DNA of 64,000 bases from Pseudopyrenochaeta lycopersici (GCA_003313425.1 NHZP01000029.1:620001-684000), one strand, 5' to 3'; positions 12,487 to 24,706 are shown, counted from the stretch's first letter. A program made the numbers and translations. Notes: a model not told the origin generated them from the letters alone.

Positions 12487-13173
12487 TGTTGAGACTTGGG
12501 GGTCCGCTCTAAAGCGATTGAGACGGCTCCAATCCGATTGTCTTCAGCATTAGTGGCGCGAAGAGCCACTGATACCTGCCTCTGGAACTGCCGGCACAGC
12601 AATACCATGCTGCATGACTAGTCGGACAGGGCAGACTTGTCGAATGCATCCGTGAAAGGGATCCGAGCGGAAGTTAGCTGCGTGCGGTAACCATAGTGCG
12701 CACGTTCTTGCAGCAGCTTAGTGTGTTGTGATGAAGTATTATGTTGTTGCATTGACAAAGATGCAAGGGAAAAGGAATATTAAATCAAGTCCAAATATGG
12801 CACTGCGAGAGCTTGTGCGCATCCGCCCCATGTCAGTAAGTTTTCTTCTTCCCCTCGGCGCAAATTTCGTCCAGTCACTAAAACACCAGCACCATGCACA
12901 CGCCCTCTCAGAGCTTCAGCGAAAACGACGCCGCCTCGGCAGTCGTGCCGACGCAACAGCATCAGACCATGATATGCCAGCATCGCCAAAATTAGCGGTA
13001 TGGCCACCGGAATGCTCAAGGCGGACCGGCAGATTGACGGGCCGTTGCAGGAGATGAGCAAACTGCAGGAAAATGTAAACAAGGCCTAGTCTGTCTTGAT
13101 TCTATACCTCTCTATATGCCAAAATGCCGTGTTAAAAGCGGCCAGTACCAATTGCAAACAGTTTGCGATAATG
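12487..13173. other. Intergenic region with a possible small gene
   Basis: It contains the low-confidence small gene at 12798-13089 listed next, plus the 3' side of the desaturase. The remainder shows nothing recognisable. Confidence 0.5.
12798..13089 (+). other. Possible small gene with intron(s); frame unresolved
   Basis: A good intron signal occupies 12836-12889: donor GTAAGTTTTC, a CACTAAAA branch-like site and acceptor CACCAG. Just after it is CACCATG (12894), a Kozak-like start opening MHTPSQSFSENDAASAVV until a TAG at 12993-12995. A second coding-looking segment in another frame ends ADRQIDGPLQEMSKLQENVN plus KA and a TAG at 13087-13089. Part of that may itself be a 53-nt GTATGG...TTGCAG intron. 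I cannot join the pieces without a frame change. It may be a short coiled-coil protein, a 5'-UTR-spliced transcript or a remnant. It is tail-to-tail with the desaturase. Confidence 0.3.
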
Positions 13174-14385
13174 CTACCGCACGCCAGGAATAGGCCCTCG
13201 CTTTTCATTCGCGCCGAGCTCTTCCTCATTCCACCCGCTCCCCGCGCCAACCTTCCTTCCACCTTCTTCCCGCTTGATTCTGCACCATAGGCTGATATCC
13301 TTGTCCCAGACAAACTGCCACATGACGTAGACCCAGCTCTTGTGCTGCGGCAGCTCGTCGTAGAATTCGTGTGCAATCTGGTTAAGCTTGGAGAGGCGGG
13401 TCCACGGAATGGCAGGGAAGTCGTGGTGCTCGTTGTGCAGGCCGACGTTGTATGTGAAGAAGTTGAGGGGCCCGTAGTACGAGTAGGTCTCGGGGAGGGG
13501 AATGTTGTTTGCCGGGTTGGCGGGGTCTTTGTTGGGCTTCTCGAAGACATAGTGCTCGGCGATGAAGTGGCCAGCGCAGGGGTGCAGCGAGCCGGCAAGG
13601 AAGCTGCTCAGGATCAGATAGGCTAGGGCGTTTGCGCCGGCTAGCTGCACGAGGGCATAGTCAAAGAGCAGTTGCACGACGATGTTGAAGAGGTGGATCT
13701 TGGTGAGGGGCAGGTTGTAAATAAACATGGGGCGGAGGGCGTAGAAGAGGATCTGGCAGGTGCAGAAGAAGGCCTTGCCTGCAATGGAGTCGAGGAAGAC
13801 GGCCTCGAAGGCCGTGGGCAAGTCTGTGTCGAGCCCGTTGACGCCGAGCGACTTGTGGTGGGTGAGGTGGTAGGGCCTGAAGGAGGCGCTGTAGGGGATG
13901 CCAATGGGCAGGTTGGCGAAGACGGCGAAGACGCGGTTTGCGAGGGGCGAGCGGAAGGCCAGGTTGTGCGAGATCTCGTGGATGGCGAGAAAGAGGTTCT
14001 GGTTGGCCGTGGCGCCGACGACGTAGGCGGTGAGGAAGAAGGGCCACGACAGGACGGGCGTGTTGCGCACGAGGCAGGCGCAGAGGACCTGCAGGGCGAC
14101 GACGAGGGCGACGACGTACTTGGTGAGGGGCTCGGGGCCGCAGAGCTTGGTGACCTGGGGGTGGCGTCAATAAAGAAGCCCACGGCGCAGAAGAGAAGGA
14201 GAAGATGCCTCTGGGTGTGCCTTGATAATGGCCATGCGCCGCGTGCGGTGCGGCTCTTCCGTGTAGGTCCAGAAAAAGTCGTCGTGCTCCTTATTGTCGT
14301 TGTTGCTGCCGTCCGCCGTGACGGTGAGGCTTCTGCTGGCCGGCTTCCGCGGCGGCACCGTGGCCGTCGAGACTGAAGACCGCAT
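13174..14385 (-). CDS. DES1: Sphingolipid (dihydroceramide) delta-4 desaturase DES1 family
   Basis: A membrane di-iron enzyme of the ER that introduces the 4,5-trans double bond into dihydroceramide. Exons are 14385-14209 and 14154-13174, giving 385 aa. The N-terminal domain has DFFWTYTEEPHRTRR (lipid desaturase N-terminal region), then several hydrophobic helices. Three histidine boxes are visible: HEISH at 118-122, HLTHH at 155-159 and HNEHH near 290, the full set of iron ligands. The C-terminus is charged, ending NEKRGPIPGVR. The 54-nt intron (14155-14208) begins GC rather than GT but ends CCCCAG and has a TTGAC branch site. Splicing there restores AHPEVTKLCGPEPLTKY, whereas reading through meets a stop. 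The opposite strand is open for long stretches because the gene is GC-rich; those frames are shadows. Confidence 0.94.
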
Positions 14386-14551
14386 GCTGGCTGTCGTGTG
14401 TTTGCACAATTGGCAATCAGCAATTGGCAATTGAGTGATAGAACAGAAGGGCGTCGCCTGCAAAGTGGTGACCCTGCATCGCTGGCCCGGTGCGCCGATC
14501 GCGCCACTCCGGACCCACCAGCCTGACTAGCGCCAGGAACAAGCCAGTCAT

Positions 14552-15886
14552 CTACCGCCCGTTCTGGCCTGTCATGTCTCTCCACACTTCGCTGCCAATG
14601 CCGCTCCAATTCCCAATCTCGTCCTCGTCGCGTGCCCTCTTTACGACGCTCGACCTCCTCACCTCAACAAACCATATAGCGCCCCAATACAGCCCTGGCA
14701 GCAAAACAAGGAGCCATGCAAGCCACACAAATAGAACCGTCATTGTGCCCTGCTGAACCTCGACGCCAATCGCCTCCGCAATTCCTTGCACAATCGAAGA
14801 GACGCCAACACTCAACATACTAGTAAGTACTGCAGCGAGAAAAGCAAACACGCTGGCAGACCCCGCCCACAACACGTTCACGTAAACAAGCAGTCGTGAA
14901 TGTGGGAAAACAACGGCCGGAAATGTCGACAGCGCCGAGAGCCCCGAGCCGGTGAGCGACATGATCAACAACGCAAAGAGCCCTCTGCGGAAGCTGGCCA
15001 CACTACCCGAGATGCTGTCAAGCGATGCCGTAAGCTTGGCAACAAAGGGACTGGACACGTTGGTCTGACCGATAACGACTGATGACTTTATGCCACTGGT
15101 AAGGGCTGCTATACCTGCAAACACAGCAAACACACTTCAGTCAGTACCCATGAGCGCAAACCCTGCTGAGCGTCTCAGGACCTACCATGAGTAGCCTCAC
15201 TCCAGCTCTCGCACCTCTCGATTACGCTGCCCTCTGGGCCCCTGTCCGGGCCATTTGGCAGTGAGACCTTGCAAATGGCTCGTAAGTAAAAATAGTAAAC
15301 GTCTGGAATGCCAGCCCTGGCGACTAAGCCATCCACGGCTGAATTCACCACACTGCTCAGTCCACCATTGACTAAATCCGTCAAGTTGCTCATGAGTGGG
15401 TCGAGTACATCACCTAAACCACTAAATGGACTGTCTGGGTTGTCGGGGTTGAGTAAGCTGTCCGTAAAGAAAGACTCTAGTGGCATGGGCGGGTTCTTTG
15501 CCGACGCAGCAGCTGCAGACGGATAGGCTGGGGTCCCAGTAGCGCGCTCGAATTGTATCATATCCTGCCCAACCTTTGACGTATTCAACTAGCCTTCTGT
15601 TAGCAAAGTTCATGCGCAAAGTCCTCAACCCGACGCTTACAGCAATCAAGTATTGCTCCTCAAATCTCCCATCCTCCTTCCCTGCCAACACCACGACTAT
15701 CGTGAGCACAAAGCTCGCTACAGCAATGACAAACGGAAACACCGCTGAGAACCTGTACTTCATCATGACTCGTTTTGGTGTTTTCGGTGGTGCCGGCAAA
15801 GCTTTGAATATCGACTTTCGTTGATCTCCCAAATCTGGCTCGATCGACATCTTCTCCAAGAAGAGGGGGTTGTCGACTACATCCAT
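14552..15886 (-). CDS. SUR7/PalI-family four-TM plasma membrane protein
   Basis: SUR7/PalI proteins sit in eisosome/MCC plasma-membrane domains or act in ambient pH sensing; which applies here cannot be told. Exons are 15886-15641, 15588-15186 and 15114-14552, giving 403 aa. The 52- and 71-nt introns have GTAAGC/GTAGGT donors, and the first has a GCTAAC branch site. Topology: a cytosolic N-terminus, TM1 around FPFVIAVASFVLTIVVVLAG (about residues 50-70), a long extracellular loop with NTSKVGQ, NLTD and two Cys (AICKVSLP...ERCESW), then TM2-TM4 in the C-terminal third (GLFALLIMSLTGSGL, VLWAGSASVFAFLAAVLTSM, VLFVWLAWLLVLLPGLYWG). One TM, a Cys-containing loop and three TMs is the family layout. 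Neighbour DES1 ends nearby on the same strand, 166 bp apart. Confidence 0.78.
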
Positions 15887-16738
15887 TGCGTCGGTGACTT
15901 ATAGTTCGCGATAACGAGCAGGGCGAAAAGCAATTCAGACGTTCATCGTTGCCATGACTAGGAAACCTGTGGCTTTATCATGGTCCACCGCTAGTGGGCC
16001 GAGGATGGCGCAAATTGCATTGTAAGTAAGGTTAACAAGTCTGCATGCAGGGGTGATGCACCCATCATGGGGCCATCAATGAGGGGGTTGCACTCGTCAG
16101 TTTTGAGGGTACATGGATGCTCGCGGTTGATATAGTGACATTATGCATGATAGACCGGCGACTTTGTTTCCGAGTGTGCTGACTAGGTCGTGCCTCATAC
16201 GAGCTAAATCACTAGACATAGACATTAGCTTTGTAGGCGAAGCAATTACACGATCGCACAAGTGCTCAGGGCGTCGCACTAGTCCGAATGACAAACTTTC
16301 CATTGCACCAGACGCTCACTGCTATGAGGTCACCTAGAAGTGTGAAAAGCTGACTACGCCTTGCCCAAGTTTCAGTCGAGTAGGAGAATCAAAAGCCTAC
16401 CAATCGCTCCCTGTCGATAGACTGTCGTTTTCGCTGAAATCCCATGTCGCCAAGGAGCTTGCTTCGAGTTAGCAAAGCCTGAAACAGAGCCAGCGTCAAA
16501 TTCGAGATCTTGGCTTGAGCACCTTTCAGTCTCGATTTAGCCAACAAGACGTCCTTAAGGGGGAAAGCGCAACAGAAAACAAACAATTACATGACGGCAC
16601 GCATTGTATCAATTACAGGCTTTCGCATATGATGAGTGTTGATTCCTTGCAAGGGTCGAATATAAGAAGCTGAGTAACAAGCAGTAGCGAGATACGCAAA
16701 ATCTACCATCAGCTACTCGAGAAAAAGTGAATATTTTG
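15887..16738. other. Intergenic region
   Basis: This is the promoter side of the SUR7-like gene and the 3' side of the Zn2Cys6 regulator. Small open frames of 60-70 codons are present on both strands without family signature. Nothing else seen. Confidence 0.55.
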
Positions 16739-19265
16739 TCACTCGAAAAGTGGTCGTGGAGGGAATTGTCCATATGATTGCACTTGTAGTTCAGTGGGCA
16801 TGTCAGTCTAAAGGAACAAAGAAAGAGTTAGCACATAGGTCTCATTACAGTCATATCTCAGACATACCCAATTGAATGTTTCCGAAAAATCCCCCAAATT
16901 AATAGCTCCGCCTTCGCACGCGAATGGATTCGAAAATCCATCACTACCCATCGCGAACGCTTCCGAGTTAGACTGATCAGCAGCAAAGCCATTGAAATCG
17001 AAGGAAGTCGAGGGCGAGACCAGATTAGGTTGGTCGGCTGAAACGTTTGCTGTGTAACCATTTTAGACTTCTTTTGCGCTAAAATTCTTGGAAAGTAGCA
17101 GCAACTTACTATGCAAGTTGTCCAACAAATGTTCTTCGCTAATGCCGACTTTACCGAGCACGAGACGAACGGCTGCAGCAACCTTTCGGGCCTCGTGGGA
17201 TCTTGTACTCGCTGTAAACCATATGCGATGTGCGTCTCGCAAAATATTGATGATCTCCTTTCTGGTAGGTGGCGCGCGATCCAGCCGGTGCCCAATTCTG
17301 GCAAACTCACTTGTGGCTGGTAAAGGTGAGACGATATCTTCGTCGAGATCAAGAATCAAAACGGCAGTTGCAAGAAGAAAATCCTGGGCTACAATAGAAG
17401 ACATATACCAACTAACGGTGAAAATCTGCCAGCCAGGCGACCAAAGTTGACCGCCTGGGCGAACTTCAGCATCGAGTCTCTGCTGAAAGTCTAGCATCTC
17501 CAGTGCAGCATTTAGGCACACTCTACGAGAATACTCATACGTAGAATCTGTGCGGCCGAGTATGACGTAGGGTCGATGTAGCATTATTTCTGTTTTTAGA
17601 AAAGATAGACCCAGGTACAAGCGCCGCATTGAGGTTGGTGTTATAGCAGTGTCGAAATGCTCCGAGGGCATCGCCTTTGTCGAATGCGGAATTTTGTCAT
17701 AGACGTGACGCAGTACCTCATCAAGATCCAATACTTCTCGATATGGCGGCTGCACTGTAGTGTTCATGAAGTCCATGACCTTGGCATGTGTGTTTCTTAC
17801 TCTCGTTAGCAGGATAGAGTAGAGTAATTGAGTGAGTTCCGTCTCTGGCCGAGATGGAGGCAGTTCCACCATATTTTCGTGGATATCATCATCGGTCAGA
17901 TTTCGAGGCTCCTGGCAGTCATACATGAGCGGATATATCATTCTCGGCAAGCCAACTGATGAGGACGAGATGAGATCAAGAGACATGATGATCATCCATA
18001 TCCTTCGCCGCATTTCCGCTCTGAAAGGCGAGATGTTTGGGAATCGCGATGGCTCCTTATGGTAACCCATTCGGAACGCAACACGCGTGATCATACCTAC
18101 AAGAACCCACATGCTGAACTGAGTATCTGCTGATCGTAGATATTCGGTACCAAAATAAAGCAAGAAGGCTTCAACAGTATATGGTGGACATTTCGTATAG
18201 TTGGCGAGAACAAGACATTGTACTACCTTTTCGCGGTACAATTCCATGCGAGCTGCGTACAGCGGCGACGTTGAGTTGCCCTGAGCAGCAGGACCGTTAC
18301 CTTCGAAGGTCGCCTGGAAACGAACACCGAGTGCGAGCATTGCATAGAGAAGTCCTAGCCACATTGTAGAAGTTTCGAAGGGCTGAAGCCAGAAGTCGTT
18401 GTACTGTGTATTATGTCAGCCTCTGAAATTGATGGGTCAAGACACACTAACCTCTCTCAGAAAGGTTGGTCTATGTAACAACGCTAGGTATGTTAGTAAA
18501 GGTGCTTGGAAGAAGCACAGATTGCTTACTTGGGGCCGTGTCCATGGACGCAAAGTATGTGTCGATCAATTGATCTACTTCGAGGCGTGGAGGAAGAGCA
18601 TCCAGTAGCTCTTGCTTGTTGGCATGCTTTTGTAGGCCAAACAGTAAATCTGGTCCGGGAACGTCGCTTTGGTCGTCGTCTTCTGCGCGGGCCGAGGTGG
18701 GTATGTAATCCAGGTGCTCTCTTAGCTCGGAGATCTGAGGTCGTTTAGCAGGTATACCAGCAGCCATGGCGGATTAGCTCACTCCGTCCAGAATGCTCAT
18801 CCAGTGGCCGCTGTTTGTATAGCGTGTAGTGTCATCACTGAGAATGACACGATCCGGGGTTCCAGGAATCTCAGTATTGTTGGAGTCGCTCTGCGGCTCA
18901 GAAAGGCACAAACTGGATGGGACGGGACTAGTCTGATCTGCATCCTTCGCACCCATCAACGACGTGACGAGCTTCTCCAGCTGGTCAATCCGATCATGCA
19001 CACTATTGGGGGCCTTTGGGGCTTGGGGCGCCGCCATAGTCCGAACGTATGTGCACGAAAGCGATAGCCCTCGATCGACGCATGTCTTACATGGCTGATT
19101 GCGGTCGCACTTCAATCTACGTTGTCAGTACGCGGTCGCGGCAGGTGCATGACCTAGATGCAATGTCGCTCACTTCCTACGACGACATAGCGTGCAGGAC
19201 AAGATGGGCTTGTCTCTGCGTCGACTTGCAGGCACAACGCGCTGCGGTTGCGCATCTGTGCTCAT
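16739..19265 (-). CDS. Zn2Cys6 fungal transcription factor (Fungal_trans domain)
   Basis: A nuclear, DNA-binding regulator; target genes unknown. Seven exons: 19265-19174, 19116-18783, 18734-18530, 18483-18452, 18403-17110, 17049-16868 and 16807-16739, giving 735 aa. All introns are GT-AG, 46-60 nt. Exons 1-2 join to form the binuclear cluster CTLCRRRKLKCDRNQPCKTC with spacing C-x2-C-x6-C-x5-C-x2-C-x8-C, near residues 25-53. A linker DRIDQLEKLVTSLMG follows (short coiled coil), then GHWMSILDG. The middle domain has TLLHRPTFLREYNDFWLQP and the signature FRMGYHKEPSRFPNISPFRAEMRRR split over about residues 340-365. The last two exons encode an Asp/Asn/Phe-rich tail ending QFPPRPLFE, a likely activation region. 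A simpler reading ends at 17063 instead. No adjacent gene suggests its pathway. Confidence 0.9.
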
Positions 19266-21102
19266 TCTCGCACGCATGCACAGCACTGTATGTTAGAAAA
19301 AGTCGCGTGATGCCCTTGGTTGTGGTGTTGAGGCTCTTGCAGCCTCGGCATCACCGGCGCGCTCGGGCACCACCCAAAGGCTCGGATGAAACACTAGCCG
19401 CCAGGCCTCGCGCTTGCCCTGCTTTGCCGTTCATATTGCTTGCCATGTGCTGGAAGAGTAGTTCTTCAGCTGTCATGTCACGTACGCAGCCACATTTCAG
19501 GGCCAGCACCGAGCGCCAGCGCCCAAGCAAAAGGTTCGTCTCCGGGCATTTTAGCCTTACTGTGCGACAAGTGCGCCCGACAAGTGCTCCCGACAGTGGC
19601 CTTGCAATCCTTAGTGCTAATCTCTTGACACACCATTGGCAAGCGTGATCGAGTCGTCGTCCACGGTCTCCTGTATACATCGTGCAACTGTATTTCACAT
19701 TCTGCCTTCTTCGCATGCGGTAGAGAGCTACTTTGTTGAGCAGCTCTGATCTTCGCGGGCAAGGCAAAAGTCTTTCCAGGGGCTCTCCAGGATAGAAGAA
19801 AGAGAGTTTATCAATTAGATAGCATATAAATGCTAGCTTTCGGGAAATAGGTTCACGGATTTCAGATGTCTCGAGACAGATATTGCACCCGCACCACCTC
19901 AACCCTTGACTGACATTTGCCTCAGCGAGATTGAAGTCTGATACAACGCTTTGGAACTTTTCTTCGATTTGTATCTCAGCGCTTCTTTCTAGAGCATTGC
20001 ATCCGACATTTCAAGACGTTGTCTTGCATTCCATTCACACCTTTCCTAGCTGTATTCTTTGGCCTTTTATCTGGAGACGAGCAATACTGTATTGACACAC
20101 GCGACCTCTACGCTTGTACTGGCAGACTTGCTATCAACTGAGCTTGATTTGATCGCTTATAGTAGCAAGCTCGATTTTATTTTGAACTGATCCTATGTCG
20201 AGGTCGTTGCTTTATTCAAATTGACTGTGTTCGGTGTAGAAAGCGAAGTGATTGATTCAAGAAACTTCTTCAATGGACCAAGGAGCAGTAGAAAAGTATT
20301 TTCGCCAAACCTGACTTGGATTACAATTACAGCCAGTGTCACCTTCAATGGGCTGGTCAGCTCAATTGCGTCAAAGTAGTTGCTTCCAATTGTTGATACT
20401 GAGAACGCTTCAAACAGTAGTTCTGAACTGTTCTTGTAGTAAACGGGTATCACAATAATCGATAGGTAGCATTGTGGTTGGGGCTCATAGAGGCAGCTTG
20501 TAACATAATCCGTCATGCGTTACCTAAATCATACTTGATTGCAACCTATCTTCCCATTTACTTAGGCGTCAGAATAATCAACTTAATCGAACAACCCGAC
20601 CTCTGGCAGGATCGCAACAAAGCATCTATCTCATCAAAACTCAAGAATACGAATCAAGGCCTGTCAACAGATGGTAACGCAAGTAAAATCGTGCGACAGC
20701 AGCTAAGACTTACTGGCGCATCATATGGATTATTTTGTTTTCCGCCGGTTTTCTGAGTGCAACTTCATCTAATGCAATGGCAGTTAACGGTGTCAGTTCA
20801 ATACTCAATCTTTGCACATCATTGCATCCTTCATGTTTCTATGTTCTCCCCGTGTATTTTGAGATCATAATTTATCCTACATAGTGATAAGCAAGGAAGA
20901 AACAATGTTTGACGGGTTGGTTGAGCAATCACGGTCTGTGCATGGTCTAGACTAAATTGCCCCTCTCTGATCAAAATTTTCGCAGCTAAATTGATTATCA
21001 TCTTCAAACTTCACGACCTTGACATTGTGATCAAAACAATGTCAATCTATATGATTTAATTTCTGAAATCATTATATGAAAACAGATCATGTAACACCAA
21101 AT
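19266..21102. other. Intergenic region upstream of the Zn2Cys6 gene and tRNA
   Basis: 1.8 kb with only shadow-type open frames. It becomes AT-richer after about 20.1 kb. I see no family signature, RNA gene or clear repeat. Confidence 0.5.
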
Positions 21103-21205
21103 GGGCTTGTGGTTTAGTGGTATAATACTCCCTTAGCATTACCACGGTATTAAACCGTGGCAATCAACTTGGGAGTGGTCCGGGGTTCGATTCCCCGCGA
21201 GTCCA
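21103..21205 (+). tRNA. tRNA-Ala (anticodon AGC) with a 31-nt intron
   Basis: All arms fold by eye. The acceptor stem pairs GGGCTTG with CGAGTCC and includes the G3:U70 wobble pair, the classic alanine identity element. The anticodon stem is CTCCC/GGGAG and the loop TTAGCA+T gives anticodon AGC at 21135-21137. The T arm is CGGGG-TTCGATT-CCCCG and the discriminator is A at 21205. The intron (21139-21169) sits at the canonical site after position 37 and contains a self-complementary hairpin, CCACGGT-ATTAA-ACCGTGG. Mature length is 72 nt before CCA addition. It stands alone in a gene-poor stretch. Confidence 0.92.
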
Positions 21206-21207
21206 TC

Positions 21208-21212
21208 TTTTT
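21208..21212 (+). terminator. Pol III terminator of tRNA-Ala
   Basis: A TTTTT run begins two bases after the discriminator base, the expected RNA polymerase III stop signal. Confidence 0.75.
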
Positions 21213-22666
21213 GGCGTTGTCCGCTTGGTTTTTGCCATTGTGGTCGTGGGGTGTTGTCAGTATGCGTGGGTAGTCAGTTGGCGAGCCGCAATTGTGGCGA
21301 ACAGCTCCTGTCGTTTACGTTCCAATGAACCCTGCCTCAGTATCTGTCGATATTCTTTTTTCTAAAGTATTGCCACGGCAGCGCGACAGATAGTTGCGAA
21401 GGGGATCGGAGTTGAGGTCAGATTCTTTGGTCACGTGATTTAGTACTCGAGGCACCCCTTGATTCTCGAATACAAGCTTGAGACACTGAGTTATCCTTGG
21501 TCCACGCTGTAAATAGCAAATTCAGCCTCACTCTCAGATGCCTTTCCTGAGCGCGCTTTGAAAATTTGTTGTAGGGTAATTCGACACATCTTCAGTGAAC
21601 ACCAGCAGATCAGCAAGGGAGTGCCATGGGCCCCAGCCACTCACATCTCCAGCTACCACTCAAAGCCAAAATACCTTCCAGCACCTGTGAATTCATCCAA
21701 ATGCGGTGTATCAGCTCTAGAACTTGATCAATATCTGATTCATTCTTCAAAACGGATGTCAAGGTTACACGCGCCCACAATACTGTACTACTCAGCATGC
21801 TCTCTTTTCATGAGTAGATGTGTACAGGTCGTCCCTCATACCCGGCCACCCTTTTCGTAAGGCAAGACAAATGTTTCGTTGCTCAAGAAGTCGTGGAACA
21901 GATATAGAGTATTGCCACCAGGTCTACCGAAAAGACTTAGTTGGGCACGAGGCAAACCAGTGGGCCCTATTTTGCATCATAGCCTACATACAATCCGTCA
22001 GCTCGCCGCAGTAGATATAATGTATATATCATATTCGCGACACTGACGACTGGAAGTTGCGTAGCTGTTTCGTTGGTGCATAGAGAACCGAGGAAGTGGA
22101 AAACTACAATGGAAAGCGATTTACCGAATACAATTACGAAGACGGTGGACACAGAAATCATGACAGTACATGAAGCCGTTGAAGATAAAATTCGGTTAGT
22201 AAAATTGAGAAAGAAGGCGAAGAAGGGGGTGTCGAGTTCGGTGGGAAGTGCCGAAGGACTGGAGAGCTCGTACACTGGATACAAGAAACGGCATCACGGC
22301 ATTTTGTCGTCGAACTGGTAAAGAACATGAGAATATTTGGCACTTTTCAGAATAACATTCAACTCAAGTCAAGCTATAGTAAACAGCACATTTCCAGCAT
22401 ACGATAGTTCTCCCTTTAGGAACAGCTCTAAGTATATGCATTTGTGGGCTGTATACAACATACCAATGCTGATGCCTCCACTTGATGCTAGAAACCATGT
22501 CTGGCGTTGAATCGAGTACCACGTCACGAGCCTTCCGCAGCCGGCCATAAAGCAAATGCAATCCAGGACAGCCATTTCCGTTAGCAAAGTAAGAAGCTAC
22601 TAGAGATGGCATGACGAGGTCAGGCCTAGCACCTCTGCCGAGTCCAAATCAGACAGCCTTGGCATC
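21213..22666. other. Intergenic region
   Basis: Open frames up to about 105 codons exist on both strands, but none has a recognisable domain. I see no gene or repeat here. Confidence 0.5.
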
Positions 22667-24232
22667 TCATGTGCTGACCTTCTCCCACTTCAATCCATCA
22701 TTCAAATCCCCCTTCTCCGCCCTCCATCTATCCACAAAATAATAATCCCTCGGCCTCCACGGGCCCCTGCTTCCACACTTGGGCATGCTTCTCAACGCAT
22801 TTTTCACATACGTACTGTTCAGCGGGCTGGCTAGAACCTCTTCTTTCTTATCCTCGTCGCTAATCACAGGTACTACGGATGTGTAGTTATTCTCGTTCTG
22901 GTGCTTGATGAGGCGCACGAAGAGACGAGACGCGGTATCGGAGCCAAGAGTCCAGGATGCGTTCCAATATCCTATGATGTTGCCGAGATTCGGAAGCGAA
23001 GTAAGCATGCTGAAGCGCCAGAGATATTGAGAGGGGATATCAACTTTCTTCCCATCAACGGTTAGATTGACACCCCCTAAAAACCTCAAGTTTAGCCCCG
23101 TGGCTGTGACAATGATATCGGCATCCAGTTTTGTACCATTGTTCAGTTCAATCCCATCGCTTACGATATTCTTGATGGTATCAGTGACGACATGCGCACG
23201 CCCTGAGGCAAAGCACTTGAAGTAGTCGCCGTCGGGGCAGAGGCATAGACGCTGTTGCCAAGGGTTATAGCCGGGTTTGAAATGTGGATCGAGGGGAACG
23301 TCGGCTGGAAGTTGACGCTTGGCTTCTTTGCGGAGGAAATTTGAGGCGCGGGCGGGGAATTTCATGCAAAAGTAGTAGAGCAGGATGGGAACGAGGGTGA
23401 ACATGAAGCCTGGACATGGCGCGTCAGCAGTTGTTTAAAGACATGGACGAAACGTAGTGGGCGATAAGAGGGGTATAATCATGGAGAACGCACGCTTATA
23501 CTTCAACACAAACCACTGTGGTGCATACTTCTCCCACCAGGCAGGATCGTTCTGGGGCAGACTTAGGATATAGCTGGGGCTTCGCTGCAACTGTGTCACA
23601 CTCCCAACGCCCGTATCCACCAAGGCCGGTAGGAGAGTGATAGCTGTAGCGCCAGAGCCGATGATGACCATCTTCTTGCCCTTGTAGTCCAGATTCTCGG
23701 GCCAAAACTGTGGATGCACAGCCTTGCCTTTGAAGTTCTCGAGGCCGGGCAAGTGCGCCTTCATGGGCTCGTCGTAGCTATAGTAGCCGGTGCCCATAAT
23801 CAGCCACTTGGTCCAGTAGACTACTCTGTGTGGCTGCTCGCCGTCGCTGCCGGCGATGTCGACATGCAGTTTCCATCGCTGCGCCTCACTGGTCCAATCT
23901 GCGCCCACGACTTTGTGCCTGCACCGGATATGCTTCTTGATGTCGAACTTGTCCGCGGTGGCGTTCAGGTACTGCATGATGCTGTCACCGCTCGCGATAG
24001 CATGGCTGGCTTTCCAAGGGTTGAACTCGAATCCCAGCGTGTGTAGGTCTGAGTCGGAGCGCACACCGGGATACTTGAATTGCGACCATGTTCCTCCAAG
24101 CTCGTGGCGTGCTTCGAGAAGGGCAAATGAGGACGAGGGGAGCGACTCCTGGATGCGGTACGCGGCATTGATGCCAGAGAGACCAGCACCAATTATCAGC
24201 ACGTCAAAGTGGTTCGACGAGTGGCCATTCAT
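22667..24232 (-). CDS. Baeyer-Villiger-type FAD/NADPH monooxygenase
   Basis: A flavin-dependent monooxygenase that would insert one oxygen into a ketone or hydroxylate an organic substrate using NADPH and O2; the substrate is not predictable. Exons are 24232-23494 and 23409-22667, giving 493 aa. The FAD Rossmann motif IIGAGLSG lies near residues 13-20 and the family fingerprint FKGKAVHPQFWP (F-x-G-x3-H-x3-WP) near 180-191. The NADPH Rossmann motif IIGSGATA follows, and TATGLN sits in the C-terminal half. The 84-nt intron (23410-23493) uses donor GTGCGT; it was chosen because it joins VLKYKR to FMFTLVPILLYYFC, the hydrophobic stretch normal for this family. No signal peptide. It is next to the secreted dehydrogenase on the same strand, but no operon-like link is implied. 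Confidence 0.9.
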
Positions 24233-24706
24233 TGCGGCGGCGGTGGCGGCGTACTCCCTCCCTGCTGAGGTGGACTCGAAATTCAGGTACCCGGATTACT
24301 CAGCCGGGAAATGACTTGAAAACGAGGCTGGAAATCAATGGGACCAGAGGCTTAAGCATACAGAGGTGTCGTCTTCGGTGCTACATATATATCAACATGC
24401 ACAGGCTTCTTCGTCTTCCGACTACATTGGCCTCATATGCACGTTCACTAAATGCCAACGTCAGCACCCAAATGTGCTCGATTTGTGCCTCGGCTTGTTC
24501 TTCTTTGGGTATAGTCTGAACAAGTATGGCGTACTGAGCAAGCCTCAGTCTGAACCAGGAATGTCTGTAACCTTAACAATCCAAGGCGTAAATATATTGA
24601 AAGTCACGAAGCACATCCATATTCCTATCAGCGCTCCACCTTCTCAGCTGATTAAACCTCATTGCAGTACTTCGACTTCCTCACCACTCAGTCACCTGTC
24701 TACCAT

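Noticed and set aside
13641..14609. Long antisense/alternate frames across DES1 (up to 322 codons)
   Set aside because: Low-complexity Ser/Pro/Arg translations caused by GC-rich codons of the desaturase; the real frame has three histidine boxes and a consistent splice.
17063..18364. Ending the first Zn2Cys6 regulator at 17063
   Set aside because: The stop lies in an intron with a GTAAGT donor; two further exons add an acidic/aromatic tail in frame.
21103..21205. tRNA-Pro or tRNA-Gly assignment
   Set aside because: The D-arm resembles some Gly/Pro tRNAs, but the loop gives AGC and the acceptor has G3:U70, both alanine features.
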